DNA of 19,696 bases from CAWULT01 sp963923455 (GTDB lineage: Bacteria > Acidobacteriota > Vicinamibacteria > Vicinamibacterales > UBA2999). Below, piece by piece: positions 1-7,060 of this stretch. The notes under the pieces are model-generated. The model was not told where the DNA came from, ran no database searches, and saw only the letters and a list, made by a program, of their open reading frames with translations. How positions within the stretch are numbered: position 1 is the first letter of the stretch; the number at the start of each line of letters is the position of its first letter. The stretch covers positions 1-19,696 of the forward strand of contig CAWULT010000085.1 in assembly GCA_963923455.1 (NCBI GenBank). The letters run 5' to 3'. Position numbers and translations under genes: made by a program.

Positions 1-44
1 CACCTAAGCCTTCGTCGGCAGCGTCAGATGTGTATAAGAGACAG
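1..44 (+). other. Illumina Nextera adapter (synthetic, not genomic)
   Basis: Bases 1-3 (CAC) match the end of the P5 oligonucleotide. Bases 4-11 (CTAAGCCT) match the Nextera i5 index usually called S508/N508. Bases 12-25 (TCGTCGGCAGCGTC) are the Read 1 overhang, and bases 26-44 (AGATGTGTATAAGAGACAG) are the 19-bp Tn5 mosaic end. The four blocks abut in the exact order of a library molecule, so this is untrimmed adapter assembled onto a contig end. It creates a false start: the mosaic end translates as Met-Tyr-Lys-Arg-Gln in front of the first gene. On the other strand it supplies the last residues (Ser-Leu-Ile-His-Ile) of a spurious long frame. Confidence 0.98.
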
Positions 45-2144
45 GTGCAGCGCGACCGCAAGACCTTCACGGCCGACAAGCTCCGGCAGAACTCGACCGT
101 CGTCTCGCTGTCGCAATCGCGCCTGCGCGAACAGGTCGAGGGGCTGCTGACGCGGATGAACAGCCAGCTCGTGCAGCGCGATCCCGCATTCCAGAAGATT
201 GCCGAGCTGCTGCCGCAGGCGGTCACGGCGATGAAGGAGGCCGAGGCCAAGTTGGCGGCGGCCGCGCCTGACCAGGCGCTGCCCGCCGAGAACAAGGCGC
301 TGCAGTTCCTGCAGAAGGCCGAGGAGGAATACGAGCTGCAGGTCAGCGCCGGCCAGCAGGGGGGCGGCGGTGGCGGGGGCGGCGGCAGCCAGATGCAGCA
401 GGAACTGGCGGAGCTGTTCGAACAGGATGCGGAGAAGCTGGCCACCCGGTACGAGACAGCGAGCCAGTCCCAGGAACAGCAGGGCGGCGACCGCGAAGTC
501 GACGAGCTGCTCGAGAAGCTGAAGGAGCTCGCGCGCCGGCAGCAGCAGGAGGCCGAGCGCCAGGCCCGCCGGGCGCAGCTCGGCCAGTCGGGCAGCGGCG
601 GCAACAGCGGGGCCCAGCAGCGCGCCCTGGCCGAGCAGGTGGAGGAGGCCGCGCGTCGCCTCGAGCGGCTCGCCCGCGAGGAGCAGCGGCAGGAGCTGGC
701 CGACGCGGCCCGCCAGATGCGTGACGCGGCCGAGGCCATGCGGCGCGCCGCGGCCGGCGGCGACAGCCAGGGGGCCGCGCAGGCACAGGCGGCCCTGGAA
801 CGGCTGCGCGAGACGGAGCGGCGCCTCCAGCGCGGGCAGACCGACCGGGCCGAACGCGACATCGCCGAGGCGAAGGCCCAGGCGGACGATCTGGCGAGAC
901 AGCAGGCCGAGATCGGCAGCATGGTGCAGCAGTTGCCGGCCAACGGCGCGGATCGCGCGCAGCAGGGGCGGCGCATCAACGAGCGCAAGGAGGCGCTCGA
1001 GGCCCGTCTCGGCGAGCTCGAGTCCAAGCTCGATCGGGCGTCCCGCGATGCGGCCGGCGAGGAGCGGGCGGCGTCGCGGAAGCTCTCGGAGGCCGCCGGT
1101 GCCATCCGCGACAACCGGCTGCGCGACCGCGTGCGTTACTCGCGCGCGCTCGTCACCCGGCCGACGCCGGCCGGCGCCGTGACCGCGGCCGAGAACGAGA
1201 TCGCCGAGGGCATCGAGGAGGTGCGGCAGAAGCTCGACGACGCCTCGGCCGCCATCGGGCAGAACCCGTCCGGCTCGCAGCAGGAACAGGCGCTCGAGCG
1301 TGCCCGCCGGCTGGCGCGGACCGCCGAGTCGCTGCAGGCCCGGACGCGGGAGCGCGCCGAGGAGCAGGGGCGCCGCGGGCAGTCGCGCGACGCCCAGGGG
1401 CGCGACGCCCAGGACGGCCGCGACGGTCAGGAGACGCGCGACGGCCAGGGCCAGGGTCTCGACGAACGCGGCCGCGAGGCCCAGGGCCGCCGCGGCCAGC
1501 AGGGGCAGGGCCAGCAGCAGTCGCAGAACCAGCGCGGGCAGCAGGGCCAGCAGGGCCAGAACGGCCAGCGCGGGCAGCAGGGCCAGGGCGGGCAGGGGCA
1601 GCAGGGGCAGGATGGCCAGGGCCAGTCCGGCGATGGGCAGGGCCAGTCGGGCGACCAGCGTGGTGACGGCGGCCAGCAGGCCGGCAACCAGGGCGGCGGC
1701 GGCCGCAATGGCGGCTTCGCCAACGGCGGCATCGACCGCGGTGGCGCCTGGAACGGTGAGGCGGGCTGGGGCGGCTGGTGGAACGGCGGGCAGCTCACGC
1801 AGGAAGACATCCGGCAGCTGCGCGGTGAGGCCCGCCAGTTCTCGAACGACGCCCGTGACCTGCGCGGCCTGCTGCGCGGCGAGAACATCGACCCGGCGGA
1901 ACTCGACCGGGTCATGAGCGCGATTCGCCAGCTCGAGGACGACCGCGTGTACCAGAATGTCGCGGAGCTGGCGCGGCTCCAGTCGTTCGTCGCCGAGGGC
2001 CTGAAGCGGTTCGAGTACGCCCTGCGGCGCAAGGTGGACGCGGATGCGAACGCGGCGGCGCTCTCCGGGTCCGAGCAGGCGCCGGCCGAGTTCCGGGCGC
2101 TGGTCGAACAGTACTACCGGTCGCTCTCGCGGTCGCCGCGGTGA
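45..2144 (+). CDS. Coiled-coil, Gln/Gly-rich protein, DUF4175-like C-terminal part (5' truncated)
   Basis: The reading frame is open from the first natural base, so the N-terminus is lost at the contig end and about 699 residues remain. It has an Ala/Glu/Gln/Arg-rich, probably coiled-coil body (from about residue 20 to 440 of the visible part) interrupted by a run of nine glycines (106-114). A Gly-Gln repeat tract follows (about 445-580), then a folded-looking C-terminus with a Trp/Gly patch and a closing Tyr-Tyr-Arg-Ser-Leu-Ser motif. The architecture resembles the C-terminal half of DUF4175-type proteins, which I recall beside DUF4159 genes; that assignment is by resemblance and context only. 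The missing part may hold membrane segments. The next gene starts inside its stop codon (GTGA overlap), so the two are probably translationally coupled and may work together at the envelope. Exact function is unknown. Confidence 0.8.
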   Translation: MQRDRKTFTADKLRQNSTVVSLSQSRLREQVEGLLTRMNSQLVQRDPAFQKIAELLPQAVTAMKEAEAKLAAAAPDQALPAENKALQFLQKAEEEYELQVSAGQQGGGGGGGGGSQMQQELAELFEQDAEKLATRYETASQSQEQQGGDREVDELLEKLKELARRQQQEAERQARRAQLGQSGSGGNSGAQQRALAEQVEEAARRLERLAREEQRQELADAARQMRDAAEAMRRAAAGGDSQGAAQAQAALERLRETERRLQRGQTDRAERDIAEAKAQADDLARQQAEIGSMVQQLPANGADRAQQGRRINERKEALEARLGELESKLDRASRDAAGEERAASRKLSEAAGAIRDNRLRDRVRYSRALVTRPTPAGAVTAAENEIAEGIEEVRQKLDDASAAIGQNPSGSQQEQALERARRLARTAESLQARTRERAEEQGRRGQSRDAQGRDAQDGRDGQETRDGQGQGLDERGREAQGRRGQQGQGQQQSQNQRGQQGQQGQNGQRGQQGQGGQGQQGQDGQGQSGDGQGQSGDQRGDGGQQAGNQGGGGRNGGFANGGIDRGGAWNGEAGWGGWWNGGQLTQEDIRQLRGEARQFSNDARDLRGLLRGENIDPAELDRVMSAIRQLEDDRVYQNVAELARLQSFVAEGLKRFEYALRRKVDADANAAALSGSEQAPAEFRALVEQYYRSLSRSPR
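1381..1790 (+). repeat. Low-complexity Gly-Gln coding repeat
   Basis: Irregular tandem copies of short units such as CAGGGCCAG and GGGCAGCAG encode Gly-Gln-Gln/Gly-Gln-Asp type repeats, grading into Gly/Asn/Trp-rich sequence. The tract lies inside the first gene and stays in frame throughout. It is probably a disordered linker. Such tracts are prone to slippage and to assembly collapse, so its exact length is less certain than the surrounding sequence. Confidence 0.75.
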
Positions 2145-2965
2145 CACGGCGCGGACTGCTGGCCGCGGTGCTCGTGCTGGCCATCGCCGGGACGGCCGCG
2201 GCGCAGTTCGGGTTCGGGGGCTTCGGCCCGCGGCGCGTGCCGCCGCGCTTTCCGACCGCCGAGACGTTCGGCAGGGGCTTCGTCTTCTGCCGGGGCATCT
2301 ACCGCAGCGATCGGCGTGAGGCCGGCGGCCAGGGCTGGTCCACCGACTATCCCGACGCCGAGCTGAACTTCTCGATCCGCCTCTCGGAGCTGACCAAGAC
2401 CCGCGTCAAGCACGACCAGACCGGCAAGCCCGAGTACGTCACCATCCGCCTGACCGACGACGACCTGTTCCAGTGCCCGTACCTCCACATGGAGGACGTC
2501 GGTACGATGGCGTTGACCGATCTGGAGGTGACCGCGCTGCGCACCTATCTGCTCAAGGGCGGCTTCATCTGGGTGGACGACTTCTGGGGCAGCTACGCCT
2601 GGGAGAACTGGCTGCGGCAGATCGCCCGCGTGCTGCCGCCGGCGGAGTATCCCGTGATCGACCTGCCGCTCGACCATCCGATCTTCAAGTCGCAGTTCGA
2701 GCTGAAGGAGTTTCCGCAGATCCCGTCGATCCAGATGTGGCGCGGCAACCCGACCATGACGTCCGAACGCGGCGCCGACAGCGCCGAGGTGCACCACAGG
2801 GGCATCGTCGATGCCCGCGGCAACGTGATGGTGTTCATGTCGCACAACTCCGACATTTCGGACGCCTGGGAGCGCGAGGGCGAGGATCCGCGCTACTTCT
2901 ATCAGTTCTCGCCGAAGGGCTACGGCGTCGGCATCAACGTGATGCTGTATGCGATGAGCCACTGA
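2141..2965 (+). CDS. Exported DUF4159 domain protein
   Basis: This 274-residue protein has a clear signal peptide (two Arg, then a Leu/Ala/Val core, ending near Ala-Ala-Ala-Gln at residues 20-23), so it should be exported. The mature part shows features I recognise from DUF4159: a Trp-Ser-Thr-Asp-Tyr-Pro-Asp-Ala segment near residue 67, a Leu-Ser-Glu-Leu-Thr motif, a Gly-Gly-Phe-Ile-Trp-Val-Asp-Asp-Phe-Trp-Gly segment, Leu-Pro-Leu-Asp-His-Pro-Ile-Phe, and Met-Ser-His-Asn-Ser-Asp-Ile near the C-terminus. The domain fills the whole mature protein, whereas many family members have an extra N-terminal membrane region. The biochemical role of DUF4159 is not known to me. GTG is the start: it overlaps the upstream stop by four bases and is followed directly by the signal peptide. 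The downstream gene starts in the overlapping TGATG. Confidence 0.9.
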   Translation: MTRRGLLAAVLVLAIAGTAAAQFGFGGFGPRRVPPRFPTAETFGRGFVFCRGIYRSDRREAGGQGWSTDYPDAELNFSIRLSELTKTRVKHDQTGKPEYVTIRLTDDDLFQCPYLHMEDVGTMALTDLEVTALRTYLLKGGFIWVDDFWGSYAWENWLRQIARVLPPAEYPVIDLPLDHPIFKSQFELKEFPQIPSIQMWRGNPTMTSERGADSAEVHHRGIVDARGNVMVFMSHNSDISDAWEREGEDPRYFYQFSPKGYGVGINVMLYAMSH

Positions 2966-3516
2966 TGCGGCCTGAACTCGAGGCCCTGGCGGCCGACTAC
3001 GGGTCGGCGCTCGAGCGACTGCGCGCGCTGCGCCGCGCCGTCCCGCCGGAGGCCTGGAGCCGACGTCCGGCGCCCGAGAGCTGGTCACCCGCCGAATGCG
3101 TGGCGCACCTGAACCTGACGTCGCAGGCCTACGTGCCGATCCTGCACGACGGGCTGGCCGAGGCGCGTCGGCTCGGGGGCGGCGCGCCGGCGCGGTTGTC
3201 CCGCGACGTCTTCGGCTGGTTGATCGCGTGGGTGTCGGGGCCGAACCGCCGGTTCAAGACCAGGACGCGCCCGTCGTTCGTGCCTTCGGGCAACCGGCCC
3301 GTCGATGAGCTCATCGCTGAGTTCGAGCGCCTGCAGGCGGATCACCTGGCGTGCCTGCGCGAGGCCGACGGGCTGCCGATCGACCGCGTCAAGGTGTCGT
3401 CGCCGTTCGAGGCGCGGCTCCGCTATTCTCTCTACTCGGCCCTGACCCTGATACCGGGCCACCAGCACAGGCACCTGTTGCAGGCAGAGCTGGCGGCCGG
3501 CCTGCCGTCACGCTGA
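2965..3516 (+). CDS. DinB-like metal-dependent domain protein
   Basis: A 183-residue protein with the pattern of the DinB/YfiT-like four-helix-bundle superfamily (DinB_2 type). His48 lies in the segment Ala-Glu-Cys-Val-Ala-His-Leu, and a His-Gln-His-Arg-His cluster (166-170) supplies the usual HxxxH pair, giving a plausible three-histidine metal site. Members include thiol-dependent transferases and damage-induced proteins, but substrates cannot be read from sequence; a soluble cytoplasmic enzyme is likely. The start ATG shares bases with the preceding TGA, which favours this start over a longer in-frame extension running back to 2473 through the DUF4159 gene. It therefore sits in the same operon as the two upstream genes although its function looks unrelated. 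Confidence 0.85.
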   Translation: MRPELEALAADYGSALERLRALRRAVPPEAWSRRPAPESWSPAECVAHLNLTSQAYVPILHDGLAEARRLGGGAPARLSRDVFGWLIAWVSGPNRRFKTRTRPSFVPSGNRPVDELIAEFERLQADHLACLREADGLPIDRVKVSSPFEARLRYSLYSALTLIPGHQHRHLLQAELAAGLPSR

Positions 3517-3524
3517 GCCTCCGC

Positions 3525-4136
3525 GTGCCGCCGACGACCGATCCGCGCGTCGACGCCTACATCGCCCGGGCGGCAGACTTCGCGCGCCCGATTCTCGTCA
3601 AGGTGCGGGCCGCGGTGCACCGCGGCTGCCCGCAGGTGGTCGAGACGATCAAGTGGGGCACGCCGCACTTCGAGCACCAGGGCACGCTGTGCATGATGGC
3701 TGCCTTCAAGGGGCACGCGCTGCTCATCTTCGCGAAGGGCGCGTTGATGACGCACGTCGGGCGCCCGCTCCAGCCGCCCGGGCAGCGCGCGCAGTACCAG
3801 TTCGGGCGGTTGACGTCGGCGCAGGCCCTGCCGACGGCCGCGGCCCTGGCGTCCCTCGTCCGGCAGGCCGTGCGTCTCAACGCCGCCGGCGTGACGCTGC
3901 CGCGTGCGCCACGGCGGCCGGTGCCGAGGCCGGTGGTGCCGTCCGACCTGCGGGCCGCGCTGCGGGACCACCCCAAGGCATCGGCGGTGTTCGCGGCGTT
4001 TCCGCCCAGCCACCAGCGCGAGTACGTGGAGTGGATCACCGGGGCCAGGCAGGCCGAGACGCGCGCACGCCGCCTGGCGACCGCCGTGGAGTGGATCGCG
4101 CTGGGGCGCCATCGCAACTGGAAGTACGAGAAGTAG
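3525..4136 (+). CDS. DUF1801 / YdeI (OmpD-associated) family protein
   Basis: About 203 residues. The N-terminal half matches the DUF1801/YdhG-like fold: a helix containing Arg-Val-Asp-Ala-Tyr-Ile, then Glu-Thr-Ile-Lys-Trp-Gly-Thr-Pro-His-Phe near residue 40-49 and a hydrophobic Gly-His-Ala-Leu-Leu-Ile-Phe strand. The C-terminal portion (about 140-200) matches the OmdA-type helical segment, with Pro-Ser-His-Gln-Arg-Glu-Tyr-Val-Glu-Trp-Ile and Ala-Glu-Thr-Arg-Ala-Arg-Arg. This two-part layout is common for proteins annotated as YdeI/OmpD-associated; the molecular role is unknown and it is probably cytoplasmic. The start is uncertain. I chose GTG eight bases after the DinB stop; a CTG at 3513 overlapping that stop would add four residues. 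A longer frame from 3351 would overlap the DinB gene by over 160 bases and is unlikely. Confidence 0.8.
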   Translation: MPPTTDPRVDAYIARAADFARPILVKVRAAVHRGCPQVVETIKWGTPHFEHQGTLCMMAAFKGHALLIFAKGALMTHVGRPLQPPGQRAQYQFGRLTSAQALPTAAALASLVRQAVRLNAAGVTLPRAPRRPVPRPVVPSDLRAALRDHPKASAVFAAFPPSHQREYVEWITGARQAETRARRLATAVEWIALGRHRNWKYEK

Positions 4137-4157
4137 CCCGACCTCGGGCGCTCGTGG

Positions 4158-4163
4158 TACAAA
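4158..4163 (+). promoter_or_regulatory. Candidate extended -10 element for the cbs gene
   Basis: The string TGGTACAAA gives an extended TGn followed by TACAAA (four of six consensus positions). Six bases separate it from the GTG start, so a transcript would begin at or next to the start codon. No -35 element is recognisable. The call rests mainly on its position, which parallels the elements before the SDR and mrfA genes. Confidence 0.3.
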
Positions 4164-4169
4164 CCCCCC

Positions 4170-5555
4170 GTGGCCACCCCTCCGGGACGGAAGATCTGCG
4201 ACAGCATCCTCGACGCAATCGGCAACACGCCGCTCGTGCGCATCAACGCCATCACGCGCGGCGTGGTCCAGGCCACCGTGCTCGCCAAGGTCGAAACGTT
4301 CAATCCCGGCAACTCGATCAAGGACCGGATGGCCGTCCGGATGGTCGAGGACGCGGAACGGCGGGGGGAACTGCGGCCGGGCGGAACGATCATCGAGGGC
4401 ACGTCGGGCAACACGGGCATGGGCCTGGCGATCGCGGCCGCGATCAAGGGCTACCGCTGCATCTTCACGACCACCGACAAGCAGTCGAAGGAGAAGATCG
4501 ACGCGTTGAAGGCGTTCGGCGCGGAGGTGATCGTCTGTCCGACCGACGTCGACCCGGACGATCCCCGCTCGTACTACTCGGTGTCGTCGCGGCTCGCCCG
4601 TGAGATTCCCGGCGCCTGGAAGGCGAACCAGTACGACAACCTCTCGAACACGTCGGCCCACTACGAGTCGACGGCGCCCGAGATCTGGGACCAGACCGAC
4701 GGGCGGGTGACGCACCTGGTCGTCGGCGTCGGCACGGGCGGCACGATCAGCGGCATCGGGCGGTACCTGAAGGAGCGCAACCCGGCCATCAAGGTGTGGG
4801 GCATCGACACCTACGGGTCGGTCTTCAAGAAGTTCAAGGAGACGGGGATCTTCGACAAGAACGAGATCTACCCGTACCTCACCGAGGGCATCGGCGAGGA
4901 CTTCCTGCCGGCCAACGTCGACTTCGCGATCATCGACCATTTCGAGAAGGTGACCGACAAGGACGCCGCGATCATGACGCGGCGGCTGGCGCGCGAGGAG
5001 GGCATCTTCGCCGGCAACTCGGCGGGGTCGGCGATGGCGGGCGTACTGCAGCTCAAGGAGCACTTCGGGCCCGACGACGTCGTGGTCGTGGTGTTTCACG
5101 ACCACGGCTCCCGCTATCTCGGCAAGATGTACAACGACGAGTGGATGCGCGCGCGGGGCTTCCTCGAAGTGTCGGGCATGACGGCGCGCGACCTCGTCGC
5201 GATGGGCATGTCGGGCGAGCTCTTCTCCGTGGAGGCCGCACGTCCCGTGGAGGAGGCGATTCGCCTGATGAGCCACCACGACTTTTCGCAGATCTGCATC
5301 ACGAAGGGCGGCCGCCTGATCGGCTCGCTGAACGAGACGCACCTCTACGAGGAGATCGTCCGCGACCCCGACGTGAAGAAGAAGCCGGTCGAGGCCATCA
5401 TGCAGCCGGCCTTCCCGTTCGTCGACGCTTCGACCCCCGTCGAACTCCTCTCCACGATGATCGTCCCGGGGAACCCCGCGGTGCTCGTCCGCGACTTCAA
5501 GAGCGACAAGACGTTCATCATCACGCGGTCCGACATGATCCGCGTGCTGATGTAG
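4170..5555 (+). CDS. cbs: Cystathionine beta-synthase (PLP domain plus CBS pair)
   Basis: A 461-residue enzyme predicted to condense serine and homocysteine to cystathionine, the first step of reverse transsulfuration, in the cytoplasm. The fold-type II PLP domain covers about 10-330. The Schiff-base lysine is Lys51 in Ser-Ile-Lys-Asp-Arg, the substrate-carboxylate loop is Thr-Ser-Gly-Asn-Thr-Gly (78-83), and the phosphate-binding loop is Gly-Val-Gly-Thr-Gly-Gly-Thr (186-192). The long Asn-Gln-Tyr-Asp-Asn insert is typical of cystathionine beta-synthase. A C-terminal Bateman module (about 345-461) with two CBS motifs argues against plain cysteine synthase, although some O-acetylserine-dependent relatives share this layout. 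There is no haem-binding N-terminal extension as in animal enzymes. GTG is the start, since translation gives the family N-terminus within a few residues and upstream sequence has no room for more. No Shine-Dalgarno sequence is visible. Confidence 0.92.
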   Translation: MATPPGRKICDSILDAIGNTPLVRINAITRGVVQATVLAKVETFNPGNSIKDRMAVRMVEDAERRGELRPGGTIIEGTSGNTGMGLAIAAAIKGYRCIFTTTDKQSKEKIDALKAFGAEVIVCPTDVDPDDPRSYYSVSSRLAREIPGAWKANQYDNLSNTSAHYESTAPEIWDQTDGRVTHLVVGVGTGGTISGIGRYLKERNPAIKVWGIDTYGSVFKKFKETGIFDKNEIYPYLTEGIGEDFLPANVDFAIIDHFEKVTDKDAAIMTRRLAREEGIFAGNSAGSAMAGVLQLKEHFGPDDVVVVVFHDHGSRYLGKMYNDEWMRARGFLEVSGMTARDLVAMGMSGELFSVEAARPVEEAIRLMSHHDFSQICITKGGRLIGSLNETHLYEEIVRDPDVKKKPVEAIMQPAFPFVDASTPVELLSTMIVPGNPAVLVRDFKSDKTFIITRSDMIRVLM

Positions 5556-5760
5556 CGTTCCCGCGCGGGCGGCTGCCGGCCGCCGCCGGCCCGGTCGCTC
5601 GCACGCCGACCCTGCCCGCCGGCTGCCTCCCGGGGCTCCGCCAGACGCGCCGAGCCACCGGCACGGCAGCCCAATTTGGGTGATTTCGGCTGCCACGGCC
5701 ATCGGGTATCGTGGGCCCGTCCAGGTGCCCGGGCGTCCGGTCCGGCCGAAAGGGAGTTGC
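5556..5760 (+). other. Intergenic region, no gene seen
   Basis: The first 100 bases are GC-rich with short complementary Gly/Cys runs (around 5568-5595) that could fold into a terminator for cbs, but no clean stem with a T tract is present. The last 80 bases are less GC-rich. A weak -10-like TATCGT at 5707-5712 (four of six positions) may belong to the next gene; its best-spaced -35 is poor. Confidence 0.4.
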
Positions 5761-6927
5761 ATGTCCGCTCGATTCGTCCGTCTGGCAGGCCTCGTGACCC
5801 TGTCGTGTCTCGCTGCCGCCGCCGTCGTCACGGGCCAGGCCGCGCAGGCGCCGCCGGCCGCAGAGCCGCCGGCGCCGAAGATGGCGGCGCCGATCCGGCA
5901 GGAGGATCTGCCGCAGCGAAAGCGGGCAGCCGGCCCGGTGAACGCGAGGGACTACAGGGCGCCGCGCACCGCCTGGGGCGATCCGGACATCGGCGGCGTC
6001 TATTCCAGCAGCGACGAGAGCGGCATCCCCTTCGAGCGTCCGGCCGAGTTCGAGGGGCGCACACTCGACTCCTTCACGCCGGCCGAACTCGCTGCGATCG
6101 TGAAGCAGCGGCAGGAGCAGACGATCCAGCGGGCGCCGACGCTCAGCGAGTTCCCGGGCGCGACGAGCCCGATGCACTGGTTCGAGTTCTACAACGCCGG
6201 GAACAGCCGGGCGTGGCTGGTCACGGACCCGAAGGACGGCAGGATTCCGCCCACCACGCCGGAGGCGGACGCCAGGGCCGCCGCCCGCACGGCGGCCCGG
6301 CGCGGGCGTGGACCGGCCGACTCGTGGACGGACCGGAGCCTGTGGGACCGCTGCATCACGCGCGGCATCCCGACGTCGATGCTGCCGACCCTCTACGGCA
6401 ATTCGTACTTCATCAACCAGAGCCCCGACGCGGTGACCATCACCTACGAGATGGTGCACGACACCCGGGTGATTCCGCTCGAGCCGAGGCCGCACGTCGG
6501 CGGCACCATCCGCCAGTACCTGGGCGACGCCCGCGGGCACTGGGAGGGGGACACGCTCGTCGTGGAGACGACGAACTTCACCGACAGGACGGCCTATCGC
6601 GGTTCGAGCGAGCACCTGAGGATGGTGGAGCGCTTCCGTCGCGCCGGACCGCAGACCCTCGAGTGGTCGGTGACCTTCGACGACCCGCACACCTGGACGC
6701 GCCCGTGGACGTTCACGATGAACCTGACGCAGGGCGACGACAGCCAGCAGCCGTTCGAGTACGGCTGCCACGAGGGGAACTACGGCTTGCGCAACATCCT
6801 GACGGCCGCCCGGACGGACGACCGGACCGCGGCCGCCGCCGCGGCCCGGGGGGAAGCGCGGCCCGCCCAGGCCGTGGAGTTGTCGGAAGAGGAAGAGGCC
6901 GCCGCCGGTCGACCGGCCCGACGGTGA
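5761..6927 (+). CDS. Secreted protein of unknown function (acidobacterial type)
   Basis: This 388-residue protein begins with a signal peptide (Arg near residues 4 and 7, then a Leu/Ala/Val core to about residue 27) and a Pro/Ala-rich linker. The mature domain contains Arg-Thr-Ala-Trp-Gly-Asp-Pro-Asp-Ile-Gly-Gly-Val (near 69-80), Ile-Pro-Phe-Glu-Arg-Pro, a Ser-Leu-Trp-Asp-Arg-Cys segment, and a repeated pattern of aromatic strands such as Gly-His-Trp-Glu-Gly-Asp-Thr-Leu-Val-Val-Glu-Thr. It ends in a Glu-rich and Ala/Arg-rich tail. I recognise the overall type as a secreted family recurring in Acidobacteria, often in many copies, but know no function or solved fold. GGGAG about eight bases ahead of the ATG supports this start; an in-frame ATG at 5680 would add 27 residues before the signal peptide and is less likely. 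It stands alone, with gaps of 205 and 133 bases on either side. Confidence 0.75.
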   Translation: MSARFVRLAGLVTLSCLAAAAVVTGQAAQAPPAAEPPAPKMAAPIRQEDLPQRKRAAGPVNARDYRAPRTAWGDPDIGGVYSSSDESGIPFERPAEFEGRTLDSFTPAELAAIVKQRQEQTIQRAPTLSEFPGATSPMHWFEFYNAGNSRAWLVTDPKDGRIPPTTPEADARAAARTAARRGRGPADSWTDRSLWDRCITRGIPTSMLPTLYGNSYFINQSPDAVTITYEMVHDTRVIPLEPRPHVGGTIRQYLGDARGHWEGDTLVVETTNFTDRTAYRGSSEHLRMVERFRRAGPQTLEWSVTFDDPHTWTRPWTFTMNLTQGDDSQQPFEYGCHEGNYGLRNILTAARTDDRTAAAAAARGEARPAQAVELSEEEEAAAGRPARR

Positions 6928-7001
6928 TCGGGCGCGCCCGAACGAACGCGGCCGGCGTCGACGAACGGCGCCGGCAGGGGCGGCGCGTCCGGCTTCGCCT
7001 G

Positions 7002-7007
7002 TATGAT
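7002..7007 (+). promoter_or_regulatory. Candidate -10 element (TATGAT) for the ene-reductase gene
   Basis: TATGAT matches five of six -10 consensus positions in otherwise very GC-rich DNA. It would give a leader of about 45-50 bases containing a purine-rich GAGAGAG ahead of the ATG. No convincing -35 is seen. Confidence 0.35.
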
Positions 7008-7060
7008 TGGTCCGCGGCCCCCCGATTCCGGGGCGCCCCTTCGCGAGAGAGCTCCAGTTC

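Noticed and set aside
1381..1790. Possible CRISPR or minisatellite array
   Set aside because: Units are short, irregular and in frame with a Gly-Gln coding tract; there are no uniform repeats with unique spacers.
24..2147. 707-residue minus-strand open frame opposite the first gene
   Set aside because: It is an antisense shadow in GC-rich DNA: Leu/Ala/Arg-rich with no domain, and its last residues come from the synthetic adapter.
5568..5595. Terminator hairpin after cbs
   Set aside because: Several short GC complementarities exist but none forms a long unique stem, and no T tract follows.
3432..5831. 799-residue minus-strand open frame across DUF1801 and cbs
   Set aside because: It covers two well-supported plus-strand genes, is His/Arg/Asp-rich in the way of GC-rich antisense frames, and shows no recognisable motif.
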